The notes under the pieces: generated by a model | Database searches by the model: none | The model's input: the letters and a program-made list of their open reading frames with translations, nothing else | What the model was told of the DNA's origin: nothing | In this document: positions 18,868-27,960 of the stretch, piece by piece | Position numbering within the stretch: position 1 is the first letter of the stretch | Layout: the number at the start of each line of letters is the position of its first letter | Assembly: GCA_937958265.1 (NCBI GenBank) | Contig: CALGNX010000018.1 | Span: 43,311 to 107,310, forward strand | DNA length: 64,000 nucleotides | Reading direction: 5' to 3' | From: an uncultured Algibacter sp. | Lineage (GTDB): Bacteria > Bacteroidota > Bacteroidia > Flavobacteriales > Flavobacteriaceae | Translations under genes and position numbers: made by a program

Positions 18868-21228
18868 TTAAAAGTCTCCAAACTTAATACCCATAAAAAA
18901 AGTTCGTGGTCTGTTAGGGCCATAAACATAATCTGAATCTCGGGTTGCTCCAGAATCGAAATCATTTTGATAGCTATTAAATAAATTCTGTATGCCTGCG
19001 CTAAACTCCATATGAAAGGTGTCTTTTAAATCGAAATGGTATGTGATTTTAGTGGTCATATCTAAAAAGGATTTAGAATCGACCAAATCCAAAAAACCAG
19101 ATTCACTTATAACACGTGGCACAACCATGGGACCTGTGTAATTACCAGTAATATCCAACTTAAAAGCATCGTTTATTTGCCAATTACTAGTTAAAAAACC
19201 GTACAAGTTTGGTGCTCTAACAAATTCATCTACAATTATATCTTGTTCTCCCTGTACACTGCCATCTGTTTCAAAAAGAACTTGGTCTTCCCGATATATT
19301 GACTTTTGAAATGTACCACCAATCTGAAAAGCCAAATCTGAATTTGGAGAAACACTTAACTCTATATTGGTTCCGGCAACATAGGCCCCAGAACCGTTTC
19401 TTGACTCTTCTAGAATAGAACCATTGGCTAAAGTATTACCGGTACTAACTATGGTAAATGGATTCTCTAAGGTTGTATAAAACGTTTCGAATAACAAATT
19501 GGTTTGAGTTTTGTTGAAATTTTTAGTGTAATCTAAGGATGCTGTATATGCATTGGAAAATTCGCTTTCTAAGTTTTCTGAAAGGATTACAAAACGCTGC
19601 TCGCCACCAACAGAAGAAATATGTAGATCTTCATTAAATGCCTGTGCTGCCCTAAAACCTCTGGAGTAACCTCCTCTAAACTGAAGTGCCTTGTTGATAT
19701 TGTACAACAAAGTTAACCGAGGGCTAAGTACCGTCTGGGAAACATTAGAGGTTCGGGCAATATCTTGTATAGTATAAAAACCATTTACAAGAACATGGTC
19801 TAGGCGCGCACCCAAAAGTGCTGTAAATTTATCTGTTGGCTTCCATTCGTATTGTCCATAAAAGCCAAAGTTATTCACCTTTTGGTCTATTAATCTGTTA
19901 TATCCAATAATAGCGTCGTTAGTATCGTTTAATTGATATTCAAACCCGCCCGTAAAAACATCATTATTTTGAAATTGGAAATTGTATTTGGAACCTGCCA
20001 CAAAAGCAATATCTTTTGTATAACCAAAAGCATTGCTAGCAGCCTCAAAATCCTCTGGCGTTCTGCCACCACCTAAACCACCATAATAGCTATCGCGTTC
20101 TGTATGTTGTATAGAGGCGTATGCACTTAATGTATTTGTACGTGAGTTGTTATACAATTCGTAATCGATACCCGAAAAAATGGTATTGTGATCTAATTCT
20201 TCTGTAATATCTGTAAACTGGGGTGCTAAATCTAAATTGTTACCACCTCGTCTGTACTCTTGTATGGCTGTAAAATCTAGGCCTATCCTACTATTATCAT
20301 TAGGCTTTAAAAATGTCTTGGCACCTAACGCATTATTTTTTAATTCGGTAATTTCGGTAAAACCATCATCATTAGCATCAAAAGCATTACGATCGCGAAA
20401 AATCCCGTAAACGGTTATACCATTTGTTAAGTCCTCGCTAACCACATTGGCATTAACGTTTAGATTGCGGTCTGCGGTGGTACCATTAATTAAAGCTAAC
20501 GAAGTGTTAACTTCCCAACTATCGTTAACAGGCGCTTTGGTTATAACATTTATAGTACCTGCAATGGCGTTAGAACCAAATAATGCTGAACCACCACTAC
20601 GAACTACCTCTATACGATCTATAATACTTACCGGTATTTGCTCTAAGCCATAAACTCCATTTAATGCACTAAAAACTGGGCGACTATTAACTAATATTTG
20701 TGTGTACTGCCCTTCCAAACCATTCATTCTAACTTGGGTAAAGCCACAATTTTGGCAGTTCGTTTCAACACGTACTCCTGGTTGATAATTTAAACCATCA
20801 GCCAAGGATAATGATTGTGTAGCATTAAAAAGTTTAGGGCTTAAAACCTTAACAATAACAGGTGCTTGTTTTTTGCTTATTTGATTTCTGGTGGCGCTTA
20901 CTACAACTTGATCTAACCCCAAAGGATCTTCGGCCAGATTAAAATTTACAATTTGATTGGAACCTGTTACTACTATTACTTTTTTTTGTTGCGTCCTAAA
21001 ACCTTGAGATTGCACGACCAAACCGATTTCGCCAGGAGCTATATTTAATTCATAATACCCTTCTTCATCTGCATTTGTACCTTCAATACCATTTTTAATA
21101 TTAATACTGGCGTAAGGTATGGGAGTATTTCCGGATATAATTTGACCCGAGATTTTAGTTTTATTAGTCTGGGCAGAAACCATAGACACTAAAAGTAAAG
21201 CCGTAAAGGTGAAATATTTAATAAACAT
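18868..21228 (-). CDS. TonB-dependent outer-membrane receptor
   Basis: A 786-aa protein with a signal peptide, a CarboxypepD-like regulatory domain (about residues 20-100), a plug domain (VVSATRN..., then GG(N/S)ALFGSNAIAGTINVITK) and a C-terminal beta-barrel ending in ...FMGIKFGDF. I chose the ATG at 21228, directly before the signal peptide. A cluster NCQNCG in the plug could bind metal. Divergent transcription from a DtxR-type regulator across a shared operator suggests metal- or metallophore-responsive uptake. Confidence 0.93.
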   Translation of the reverse strand: MFIKYFTFTALLLVSMVSAQTNKTKISGQIISGNTPIPYASINIKNGIEGTNADEEGYYELNIAPGEIGLVVQSQGFRTQQKKVIVVTGSNQIVNFNLAEDPLGLDQVVVSATRNQISKKQAPVIVKVLSPKLFNATQSLSLADGLNYQPGVRVETNCQNCGFTQVRMNGLEGQYTQILVNSRPVFSALNGVYGLEQIPVSIIDRIEVVRSGGSALFGSNAIAGTINVITKAPVNDSWEVNTSLALINGTTADRNLNVNANVVSEDLTNGITVYGIFRDRNAFDANDDGFTEITELKNNALGAKTFLKPNDNSRIGLDFTAIQEYRRGGNNLDLAPQFTDITEELDHNTIFSGIDYELYNNSRTNTLSAYASIQHTERDSYYGGLGGGRTPEDFEAASNAFGYTKDIAFVAGSKYNFQFQNNDVFTGGFEYQLNDTNDAIIGYNRLIDQKVNNFGFYGQYEWKPTDKFTALLGARLDHVLVNGFYTIQDIARTSNVSQTVLSPRLTLLYNINKALQFRGGYSRGFRAAQAFNEDLHISSVGGEQRFVILSENLESEFSNAYTASLDYTKNFNKTQTNLLFETFYTTLENPFTIVSTGNTLANGSILEESRNGSGAYVAGTNIELSVSPNSDLAFQIGGTFQKSIYREDQVLFETDGSVQGEQDIIVDEFVRAPNLYGFLTSNWQINDAFKLDITGNYTGPMVVPRVISESGFLDLVDSKSFLDMTTKITYHFDLKDTFHMEFSAGIQNLFNSYQNDFDSGATRDSDYVYGPNRPRTFFMGIKFGDF

Positions 21229-21256
21229 AATTATTTTAGATGTGTAAAACATAAAA

Positions 21257-21272
21257 TTTAGACAAATCTAAA
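21257..21272. promoter_or_regulatory. Putative DtxR/MntR-type operator
   Basis: A perfect inverted repeat TTTAGACAAATCTAAA lies between the divergent TonB receptor and DtxR-type regulator genes, just upstream of a -33-like TTTG (21275-21278). MntR/DtxR sites in other bacteria are AT-rich inverted repeats of similar form. Binding is inferred, not shown. Confidence 0.6.
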
Positions 21273-21274
21273 AA

Positions 21275-21304
21275 TTTGTTATTGATTTAAAAAATTTATC
21301 TTTG
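21275..21304 (+). promoter_or_regulatory. Promoter of the DtxR-type regulator
   Basis: TTTG at 21275 and TATCTTTG at 21297 (TAnnTTTG) are separated by 18 bases. The GTG start codon follows 16 bases later. Confidence 0.6.
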
Positions 21305-21320
21305 CCAAAATTATTTTTTC

Positions 21321-21974
21321 GTGACTTTATCTGAAGAAAATTATCTTAAAGCTATTTATCATTTAGAACCGCTATCTAAAAAAGGCGTAACTACAAACGC
21401 TCTTGCCGAGGAGATGCAAACCAAAGCATCTTCGGTTACAGATATGGTTAAAAAATTATCAGAAAAAGGTTATGCACATCATAAAAAATACCAAGGTGTT
21501 ACTTTAACAAATAAAGGCAAAGGCATTGCTATTGATATTATAAGAAAGCACAGGCTTTGGGAGGTTTTTCTCGTAAATAAACTAAATTTTTCGTGGGACG
21601 AAGTTCACGAAGTTGCCGAACAATTAGAGCATATAAAATCTAAAAAATTAATTAGTCAATTAGATGCTTTTTTAGAATTCCCTACACACGACCCTCATGG
21701 CGACCCCATTCCCGATAAAACGGGAAAAATAAACACTGTGGACAAAATATTATTATCGGAGGCTAAAACAGGAGATCATTGTATTTGTGTTGGCGTTCAA
21801 GATTCATCTTCAAATTTTCTTAAATATTTAGATAAAAATAAGATTGCTTTAGGCTCGGCCTTTGAGGTTTCCCATAAAGAACCTTTTGATAATTCCGTAA
21901 CTATAAGAATAGAAAACCGCGATCTTATTATTTCCAACATTATTACTAGTAACTTATTCGTTAAAATTTCTTAA
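21321..21974 (+). CDS. DtxR/MntR-family metal-dependent repressor
   Basis: A 217-aa regulator starting at GTG. It has an N-terminal winged helix (TNALAEEMQTKASSVTDMVKKLSEKG, about residues 26-51), a dimerisation/metal domain with E...H residues (WDEVHEVAEQLEH) and HDPHGDPIP (about 117-125), and a C-terminal FeoA/SH3-like domain. Metal-loaded members repress uptake genes. It is divergent from the TonB receptor/thioredoxin operon, with a palindrome between them, and probably also senses the metal imported by the ABC system 4 kb away. Confidence 0.93.
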   Translation: MTLSEENYLKAIYHLEPLSKKGVTTNALAEEMQTKASSVTDMVKKLSEKGYAHHKKYQGVTLTNKGKGIAIDIIRKHRLWEVFLVNKLNFSWDEVHEVAEQLEHIKSKKLISQLDAFLEFPTHDPHGDPIPDKTGKINTVDKILLSEAKTGDHCICVGVQDSSSNFLKYLDKNKIALGSAFEVSHKEPFDNSVTIRIENRDLIISNIITSNLFVKIS

Positions 21975-22014
21975 AGTCACAGAACTAAACACGATTGGCC
22001 AATTACTAAACCAC

Positions 22015-22560
22015 CTACTTAAAACGTACCTGCTTTCTAATAAATTTAGGAAATTGTTTTATTGGAGTAATCACCATATTTTTATAATAACATTCTGCAG
22101 CCTCAGATTGTATTTGTATTTGGCCTTCCACAAGTGGTTTATTCGTTTCTGGATTAATTGCATTTTCAACCACCATGACCACTTCTCCATTTACAACATG
22201 CACAGCATTGTTTCCAATAACATACAACTCTAAATGATTCCAATTGCCGTGTGGTGCTTGCGGCTCGGTATAAGCACCAATATAACCTTTACCATCAAAA
22301 TAAGTTTCAAAATTAGGATTGTATTGCTTTTTAGGCGCCTTACTGTCCCCTCTAATTTCAACTAATGGTACACCAACCTTAGGCTTAACACTATTCCCTA
22401 ATAAAGCTATAAAGTCTCCTAAATCTGTTTCTTGCACCTGAAACTCTAAACATGTTTTCCATGTATTCCAAAATCTGCCATACGCACCGTAACTATGATA
22501 CAAAATACCTGTATCCCTTTTGCTTAAATTGTAGATAACGCTAAGATATATGGAAAGTAG
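22015..22560 (-). pseudogene. 5'-truncated DUF1080 (3-keto-disaccharide hydrolase-like) gene
   Basis: The readable frame gives [12 protein letters not shown]...FWNTWKTC...[13 protein letters not shown]...VNGEVV and ends in QVRFK, which matches the C-terminal two thirds of DUF1080 jelly-roll proteins. About 100 N-terminal residues and the signal peptide are missing, and a TGA stop precedes the remaining frame without an ATG. The ORF track start (22503) is a TTG inside the domain. A second small piece of the same gene lies at 23440-23560. It is a decayed gene rather than a short functional one. Confidence 0.7.
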
Positions 22561-22676
22561 CAGATTAGTATGTGCTCATTTTCGGCTTATAAATAAAGAT
22601 AGCAGAAAAGAATTAACTTTTGGTTTAGCTCTTTACTGCTATTTTTTATATACATGGTTGTAGGCAGTATTTAATT

Positions 22677-23141
22677 CTATATTATAAACTCATTTTTAAA
22701 CTTTTTATAGAGTTCTAAATAAAAATCTAAAATTTCTTTTAAATCGTTATCGCAAGTATTTATAGGGTAGTTAAAATTCAAGCTTTTCATAAGGTCCGGC
22801 TCTAATTGCTCTACTATTCGCCTTACTTCATAACCTTGTAAGTTCTCTAAGTCGTTGTCAGAATGATTGCTGTTTCTTGGCATAAAAGTAGATCCTATTA
22901 TTCCATGTGAAAATGAGATAAAAAAACGAAAATCTCCTTCACTATAACTAGAATCTTCATACATTAAGTTTTCACGCCCCGAATATTTTAAATTCAGCTT
23001 GTGTTCTTTTGCTAATTTCAATAATTCATCTTTTTTAGGCTTTGTCGAATTGTCAAAATCTGAATACCTAAGGCAGAGCGAATAATATTTCTCTGGTAAT
23101 TTTTGTTCTTTAAAAAAATCGAATATTTCTTTTTTTTTCAT
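22677..23141 (-). CDS. Putative immunity protein, paralogue 1
   Basis: A 154-aa cytoplasmic protein without a recognised family. It is a clear paralogue of the protein at 23719-24177: both begin with a K-E-x-F-x-F-F motif and end in an almost identical EILDFYLELYKKFKNEFII tail. It starts 2 bases after the stop of a toxin-tip ORF. Position directly after a toxin C-terminal domain is the usual place of an immunity gene, and that is the only basis for the functional call. Confidence 0.6.
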   Translation of the reverse strand: MKKKEIFDFFKEQKLPEKYYSLCLRYSDFDNSTKPKKDELLKLAKEHKLNLKYSGRENLMYEDSSYSEGDFRFFISFSHGIIGSTFMPRNSNHSDNDLENLQGYEVRRIVEQLEPDLMKSLNFNYPINTCDNDLKEILDFYLELYKKFKNEFII

Positions 23142-23143
23142 AT

Positions 23144-23461
23144 TTATTCTGTTAAATAAGTTATAATGATACCTTCTAACTGATTTTCTTTACCATATTC
23201 AGAAGCTATTTGTTTAAACCGCTCCAAATTATTAGTGTTTTGATTGGAAGCAGGAATTTCAAGATAATATTTTCCAGACAAATTTACTTGACTATTTAAT
23301 TTTCTAGAATTAGTTAATTTACCTGCTTTATATTTTGTAACCAGTTCTTGGCAATAATTGCGCCATGTGCTCTCTTTAATATTGTCAATGTCTGTAGCTT
23401 TTCGTGATAATATTTTTTTGTCTATGTATATATGTGTCCATTCTTTTACCATGTATCCCAA
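23144..23461 (-). pseudogene. Chimeric ORF: DUF1080 fragment joined to a toxin C-terminal tip
   Basis: The 105-aa ORF contains KKILSRKATDIDNIKESTWRNYC, then LSGKYYLEIPAS, the same nuclease-toxin tip as in the relic at 24181-25185, but without that domain's first half. Immediately upstream on the minus strand (23440-23560) the DNA matches the broken DUF1080 gene at 22440-22570, so recombination joined the two. It is followed by an immunity-like gene. It could be an orphan toxin tip cassette that has been cut down. Confidence 0.6.
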
Positions 23462-23718
23462 AATCGGCCATAGGCGCCGTGACTATAGTATAAAATACCG
23501 GTATCTTTTTTTCTTAAATTGTAGATAACGAAATGATATATGAAAAGTAACAGGTTTAGACATACAGTCTTTTCAGTAATGCCCAAATAAATAGATGAAA
23601 ATCAAACTAAAAAGCTCAAAGAATCAAATTAATGAATCTATGAGCCTAGAATAATAGTGTCTTAAATTAAGGAAGAAAAGAGTTGTTTTTTACCTCAGTT
23701 CTTGGTTGTAGGCAGTAT

Positions 23719-24177
23719 TTAATTCTTTATTATAAACTCATTTTTAAACTTTTTATAGAGTTCTAAATAAAAATCTAAAATTTCTGCTAAATCTTGATTA
23801 GATGTGCTAAATGGATACGGATAGCCTAAACTTTCAATTGATTCAGATTTTAGTTCTTCACAGATGAACCTAATCCCATTTCGATAAATAGGTTTTTTAA
23901 CACCTTGATTCCATAAGATGTACGAAGTAGAAATTATACCATCTTTTGTATATAAATTTAATTGAAATTTAACTTCCTTGGTTTTAATTTCCTCATAAAA
24001 CAATCTATCAGGATGGGAATATTTAAATTGAAAATCCCGTTTCTTTAATAATTCCAAAACATCTTCTTTTTTGGGATGTTTCATATTATCAAAATTATTG
24101 AACTTTTCACAGATTAGTGAATAGTTCTCTACTAAATGGTTTCTTTCAAAAAACTCAAAAAATTCTTTTCTTGTCAT
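23719..24177 (-). CDS. Putative immunity protein, paralogue 2
   Basis: A 152-aa protein, paralogous to that at 22677-23141 (shared start pattern, shared KKFKNEFII end, similar spacing of Trp-poor beta segments). It begins 3 bases after the stop codon of the nuclease-toxin relic. No family is recognised; the immunity role is inferred from position and from the paired duplication with the toxin tip. Confidence 0.6.
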   Translation of the reverse strand: MTRKEFFEFFERNHLVENYSLICEKFNNFDNMKHPKKEDVLELLKKRDFQFKYSHPDRLFYEEIKTKEVKFQLNLYTKDGIISTSYILWNQGVKKPIYRNGIRFICEELKSESIESLGYPYPFSTSNQDLAEILDFYLELYKKFKNEFIIKN

Positions 24178-24180
24178 CTA

Positions 24181-25185
24181 TTACTCTATTAAAAAAGTTA
24201 TAATAATACCCTCTGGTTGATTTTCAGTTCCGTATTCAGAGGCAATTTGCTTAAATCGTTCCAAATTACTTGCATTCTGGCTAGAAGCAGGTATTTCCAG
24301 ATAGTATTTCCCGCTCAATTGAACTTGGTCACTAGAGTCTCCTAATTTTCTTGAATTAGTCCATTTGCCAGCTTTATATTTTTTAACTAGTTCATTACAA
24401 TAGTTTCGCCAAGTACTTTCTTAAATATTGTCAATATCAGTGGCTTTTCTAGAAAGAATTCTTTCTCCATCAATATAAGTATCTAAACGCTTACCATCAG
24501 CAAGCACGATTTCAACATTATCATCTCCATATTTTAACCTTCCTTTTATATTAAAATCATTCCCACGTTTAAAAAGTGCTTTCACTTCTGGCCAAGTTAG
24601 TTTTCTGCCTTTTTTAGCAGATAAATCTGCAATTTCCTGTCCAACTTCAATAATTATTTCGTTATCAAGAATTTCTCCTTTTCTTAAGGCTTCTTGCAGG
24701 AGACCTCTAGCTCCTTCTGTATAATTATCGAAATGCTTTATAGTTTCTTCGGTAAGTTCTCTTACAGTTCTGGTAAAAACTTTATCTCCATTTTTGATAA
24801 CTACTTTCCAAAGTTTACCAGTTCCTTTACTTAAAGGTTTTAGCAGTTTGCCTCCTGGAACAATGCCGACAATCATAAAACCAGCTGTTTGTAAGCGAGA
24901 CACTTTTTCTCCGTCAAAATCGGTGTCAGTTATAAGTATTTTAACATCTTCAACTGGCAAGACATAAGTTCCAATAGCTTTTGCAAGTGGCGTACCTTTT
25001 CTAACATTGTTTGATTGATAAGTCCCTTCTGGCAAACCAACAATTGTAGCATGCGGGACGCCTATAAACGTTTCGAAATGCGTTAAGTTAGCATCTAATA
25101 ATTGAATAGGCTCATTTTTTCTTTATGAAAAAGACTTACTCAAAAATGAAAATATAAATAATAAAGAGAGTAAATGTATTTTCAT
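24181..25185 (-). pseudogene. Relic of a secreted nuclease-fold polymorphic toxin
   Basis: Reading from the ATG at 25185 gives a signal peptide (MKIHLLSLLFIFSFLSKSFS), then an in-frame TAA at 25123, then an open frame (GTPLAKAIGTYVLPVEDV...) ending in a nuclease-toxin tip (VEIVLADGKRLDTYIDG...ILSRKATDIDN), where a second in-frame TAA lies at 24421. The frame continues beyond it to 24181, matching the intact tip at 23144-23461. The LADGKRLD...SRKAT pattern is that of restriction-endonuclease-fold toxin domains in Bacteroidetes polymorphic toxins. The long N-terminal part expected of such proteins is missing. I read it as a deleted and mutated toxin gene. Confidence 0.65.
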
Positions 25186-25220
25186 TTTTAAAATTTTAAA
25201 ACTAATATTTAAATGTTTTC

Positions 25221-25358
25221 TTAGTGACAGCCGCAACCATCGCCACCACCACATGCTTTTTTAGGTTCTGTTTTTTTCCAAAAGAATTTTTTAAACAAAA
25301 AAACAAGAGACAAGACAATAGCGGCTAAAGCTAATAGATTTTGAATTATTTCGTTCAT
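25221..25358 (-). CDS. FeoB-associated Cys-rich membrane protein
   Basis: A 45-aa protein too short for the ORF track. It has one membrane helix (LLALAAIVLSLVFLF), a basic stretch, and a C-terminal CGGGDGCGCH. Small proteins of this form are encoded next to feoB in many Bacteroidetes and are thought to assist ferrous iron transport. It lies 44 bases after feoB on the same strand. Confidence 0.85.
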   Translation of the reverse strand: MNEIIQNLLALAAIVLSLVFLFKKFFWKKTEPKKACGGGDGCGCH

Positions 25359-25402
25359 AATTTAAATTAATTTTAATGAGCTATCTTTTTCTATGGTTCT
25401 AA

Positions 25403-27502
25403 TTATTTTAAAAACTGAAATGCTATTAAAGCAACAACATAAGCAAAAGCAGTCATGATAATAAGTTGTAACATGGGCCACTTCCAAGTATTAGTCTCTT
25501 TTTTAACAATAGCTAATGTACTCATGCACTGCATGGCAAATGCATAAAACAACAATAACGAAATACCCGAAGCAAATGTAAATAGAGGCCCACCTAAAAC
25601 AGGATTAACTTCGCCTGCCATTCTATTTTTTATGGTTTCTTCCTCATCACTCCCAACACTATAAATCGTAGCTAGAGTACCCACAAAAACTTCGCGAGCA
25701 GCAAAGGAGCTAACAATAGCTATACCAATTTTCCAATCGTAACCAAGCGGTCGTATAGCTGGTTCTATGGCGTGCCCCGCAATACCAATAAAGGAATGCT
25801 CTAACTTATGCGATGCTATTTTTTCATTCAAATCCTCAGAAGATAAGTTAGCCGATGCAAATTGGTCTTTCACTATAACTTCAGCGTTATTAAACTGCTC
25901 CCCAGGACCATAAGAAGCTAAAAACCATAACACAATGGAAATAGCAAGAATAATTTTTCCCGCACCAAAAATAAATGCTTTTGTTTTTTCAATAACCGTT
26001 AATACCACGTTTTTAAAAAGCGGCAATTTATAGTTTGGCATTTCAACAACAAAAAACGTTTTATTTTTTATTTTCAAAATTTTATTTAAAATATATGCAG
26101 AAACAATAGCAGTTCCAAAACCTATAAAATACAACAACATTAAGGTAAGCGCTTGGTAGCTTAACCCCAATATACGCCCTTCAGGAATAACCAACGCTAT
26201 TATAATAAGGTACACTGGCAACCGTGCAGAACACGTTGTAAAGGGTGTTACCAAAATGGTAATTAAACGCTCTTTCCAACTCTCTATATTTCGTGTTGCC
26301 ATAATGGCTGGTATAGCACAAGCTGTTCCCGAAATTAGAGGCACAATACTTTTCCCGCTAAGGCCAAAACGCCGCATAATGCGATCCATTAAAAACACCA
26401 CACGACTCATATAACCACTTTCTTCAAGCACTGCTATAAACAAAAATAAAAAAGCAATCTGCGGAATAAAAATAACAATACCACCTAGGCCCGGTATTAT
26501 ACCCTCGGCAAGTAAACTTGTAAAGGCACCTTTTGGCAACGCGTTCTTAACCCATTCGCTTAAAGCAGCAAAGGCGCTATCTATAAAATCCATTGGCACA
26601 CCCGACCAATCGTAAATCGCCTGAAAAATAAGTAAAAGTATAAGCGTAAAAATAACATAGCCCCATATTTTATGAGTTAGTATTCTATCTAATTTTATAC
26701 GTAAATCTTTCGCTTGAGACAAATCTATAGTTTGCCCCTTATCCAATGCATTATTAATAAACTGGTAGCGCTTAATTGTCTCTTTTTGCTGTAAACGTTT
26801 TAAATCGCCCTTACTTTTGGTTTTAAAATTCGCAACAGCATCTACTTGATTTCTGTCGGTTTTACCAAAATTCACATCTTGCGTAATAACTAACCAAAGC
26901 TTATAAAGCAATTGATTTGGAAATGCTTTTTTTAAATTCCCAAAATAAACCGGATCAATTCCATTTGTATCTATACAAGGCATTACAGACACCTCCTTAT
27001 AATTAGCTATAAGATGCTTTAACTTATCAATACCTTGATTTTTACGTGTACTAATTAACGCTATTTTTGTATTTAATTTTTCCTCTAAATAATCAATATC
27101 TAAAGAAATACCCTTGTAACTCATCCTATCAGCCATATTAATAACCAATAAAGTAGGAATTTGAAGATCTTTAATTTGAGTAAAAATTAAAAGGTTACGT
27201 TTTAAGTTTTCCACATCTGTTACAACAACAGCAATATCAGGAAAATCTTTATCTTTTTTATTGAGTAAAAGCTCAATCACAACACTTTCATCAAGCGACG
27301 AGGCATTCAAACTATACGTACCTGGCAAATCGATAACATGCGCCTTTACCCCACGTGGCAACCTGCAAACACCCTCCTTTTTTTCTACTGTAATACCTGG
27401 ATAATTTCCAACCTTTTGGTTTAAGCCAGTAAGCGCATTAAAAACAGATGTTTTTCCTGTATTTGGATTTCCAATTAATGCTACATTTATTTGTTTACTC
27501 AT
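25403..27502 (-). CDS. feoB: Ferrous iron transport protein B
   Basis: A 699-aa FeoB. The N-terminal G-domain shows G1 GNPNTGKTSVFNALTG, G3 DLPGTYSLNA and G4 NMAD, followed by two Gate-type membrane domains (SGTACAIPAIMATR, TPFTTCSARLPVY). I chose the ATG at 27502 (MSKQINVALIGNPN), which overlaps the end of feoA by 8 bases. It imports Fe(II) across the inner membrane and forms an operon with feoA and the small Cys-rich protein. Confidence 0.97.
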   Translation of the reverse strand: MSKQINVALIGNPNTGKTSVFNALTGLNQKVGNYPGITVEKKEGVCRLPRGVKAHVIDLPGTYSLNASSLDESVVIELLLNKKDKDFPDIAVVVTDVENLKRNLLIFTQIKDLQIPTLLVINMADRMSYKGISLDIDYLEEKLNTKIALISTRKNQGIDKLKHLIANYKEVSVMPCIDTNGIDPVYFGNLKKAFPNQLLYKLWLVITQDVNFGKTDRNQVDAVANFKTKSKGDLKRLQQKETIKRYQFINNALDKGQTIDLSQAKDLRIKLDRILTHKIWGYVIFTLILLLIFQAIYDWSGVPMDFIDSAFAALSEWVKNALPKGAFTSLLAEGIIPGLGGIVIFIPQIAFLFLFIAVLEESGYMSRVVFLMDRIMRRFGLSGKSIVPLISGTACAIPAIMATRNIESWKERLITILVTPFTTCSARLPVYLIIIALVIPEGRILGLSYQALTLMLLYFIGFGTAIVSAYILNKILKIKNKTFFVVEMPNYKLPLFKNVVLTVIEKTKAFIFGAGKIILAISIVLWFLASYGPGEQFNNAEVIVKDQFASANLSSEDLNEKIASHKLEHSFIGIAGHAIEPAIRPLGYDWKIGIAIVSSFAAREVFVGTLATIYSVGSDEEETIKNRMAGEVNPVLGGPLFTFASGISLLLFYAFAMQCMSTLAIVKKETNTWKWPMLQLIIMTAFAYVVALIAFQFLK

Positions 27503-27731
27503 CCGTAATTTTTTCAATTAAAATAAGCGCCGCCGTTTCTTTTCTTATAGCTAAATGCGATCCATTTATATTTAAGTACATAGGGTCTTTAAATGGCGCA
27601 ACCTGCAACAACTCTACAGAATTACCAGGCAAACAGCCCATTTCAAGTAATTTTAACGGTATATTAACAGACGAAACATCGGTAATAATACCGCGTTCTC
27701 CGCGCTTTAAATGTGCTATAGTGTCCTGCAA
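27495..27731 (-). CDS. feoA: Ferrous iron transport protein A
   Basis: A 78-aa SH3-like protein with the FeoA pattern (GERGIITDVS...LLEMGCLPGNSVELLQVAPF...NGSHLAIRKETAALI). It supports FeoB activity in the cytoplasm. Its stop codon overlaps the feoB start, which is typical of translational coupling. Confidence 0.93.
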   Translation of the reverse strand: MQDTIAHLKRGERGIITDVSSVNIPLKLLEMGCLPGNSVELLQVAPFKDPMYLNINGSHLAIRKETAALILIEKITDE

Positions 27732-27821
27732 GCTTATTTAGATTGATTTTAAAGAAGTAAAAGTAATATAAAAGATTAAAACCAAAAAGTTAAAAGTTTT
27801 TAATCCAAAAATAATTATTAA

Positions 27822-27907
27822 GGCGTTACCACAAGGGTCGGGCTTTCACTACTCAATCTTTTGCGAAAAGCAAAAGGATTTCAAACATACCGTTCAATCC
27901 CTAACGC
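27822..27907 (-). repeat. Dispersed flavobacterial intergenic repeat, copy B
   Basis: On the minus strand it runs from GCGTTAGGGATTG to TAACGCC, with an inner hairpin CTTTTGC-GAAAA-GCAAAAG and the shared GGGTCGGGCTTTC block. It lies 91 bases upstream of feoA, in the feoA direction. Confidence 0.8.
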
Positions 27908-27960
27908 AACCAAATACTTATAAAATTATAAGCTACAACAATAATGTTTTAATAAACACA

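Noticed and set aside
22677-24177. CRISPR-like or tandem gene repeat
   Set aside because: The repeats are two diverged paralogous genes with toxin tips, not short regularly spaced units. No CRISPR array is visible anywhere in the window.
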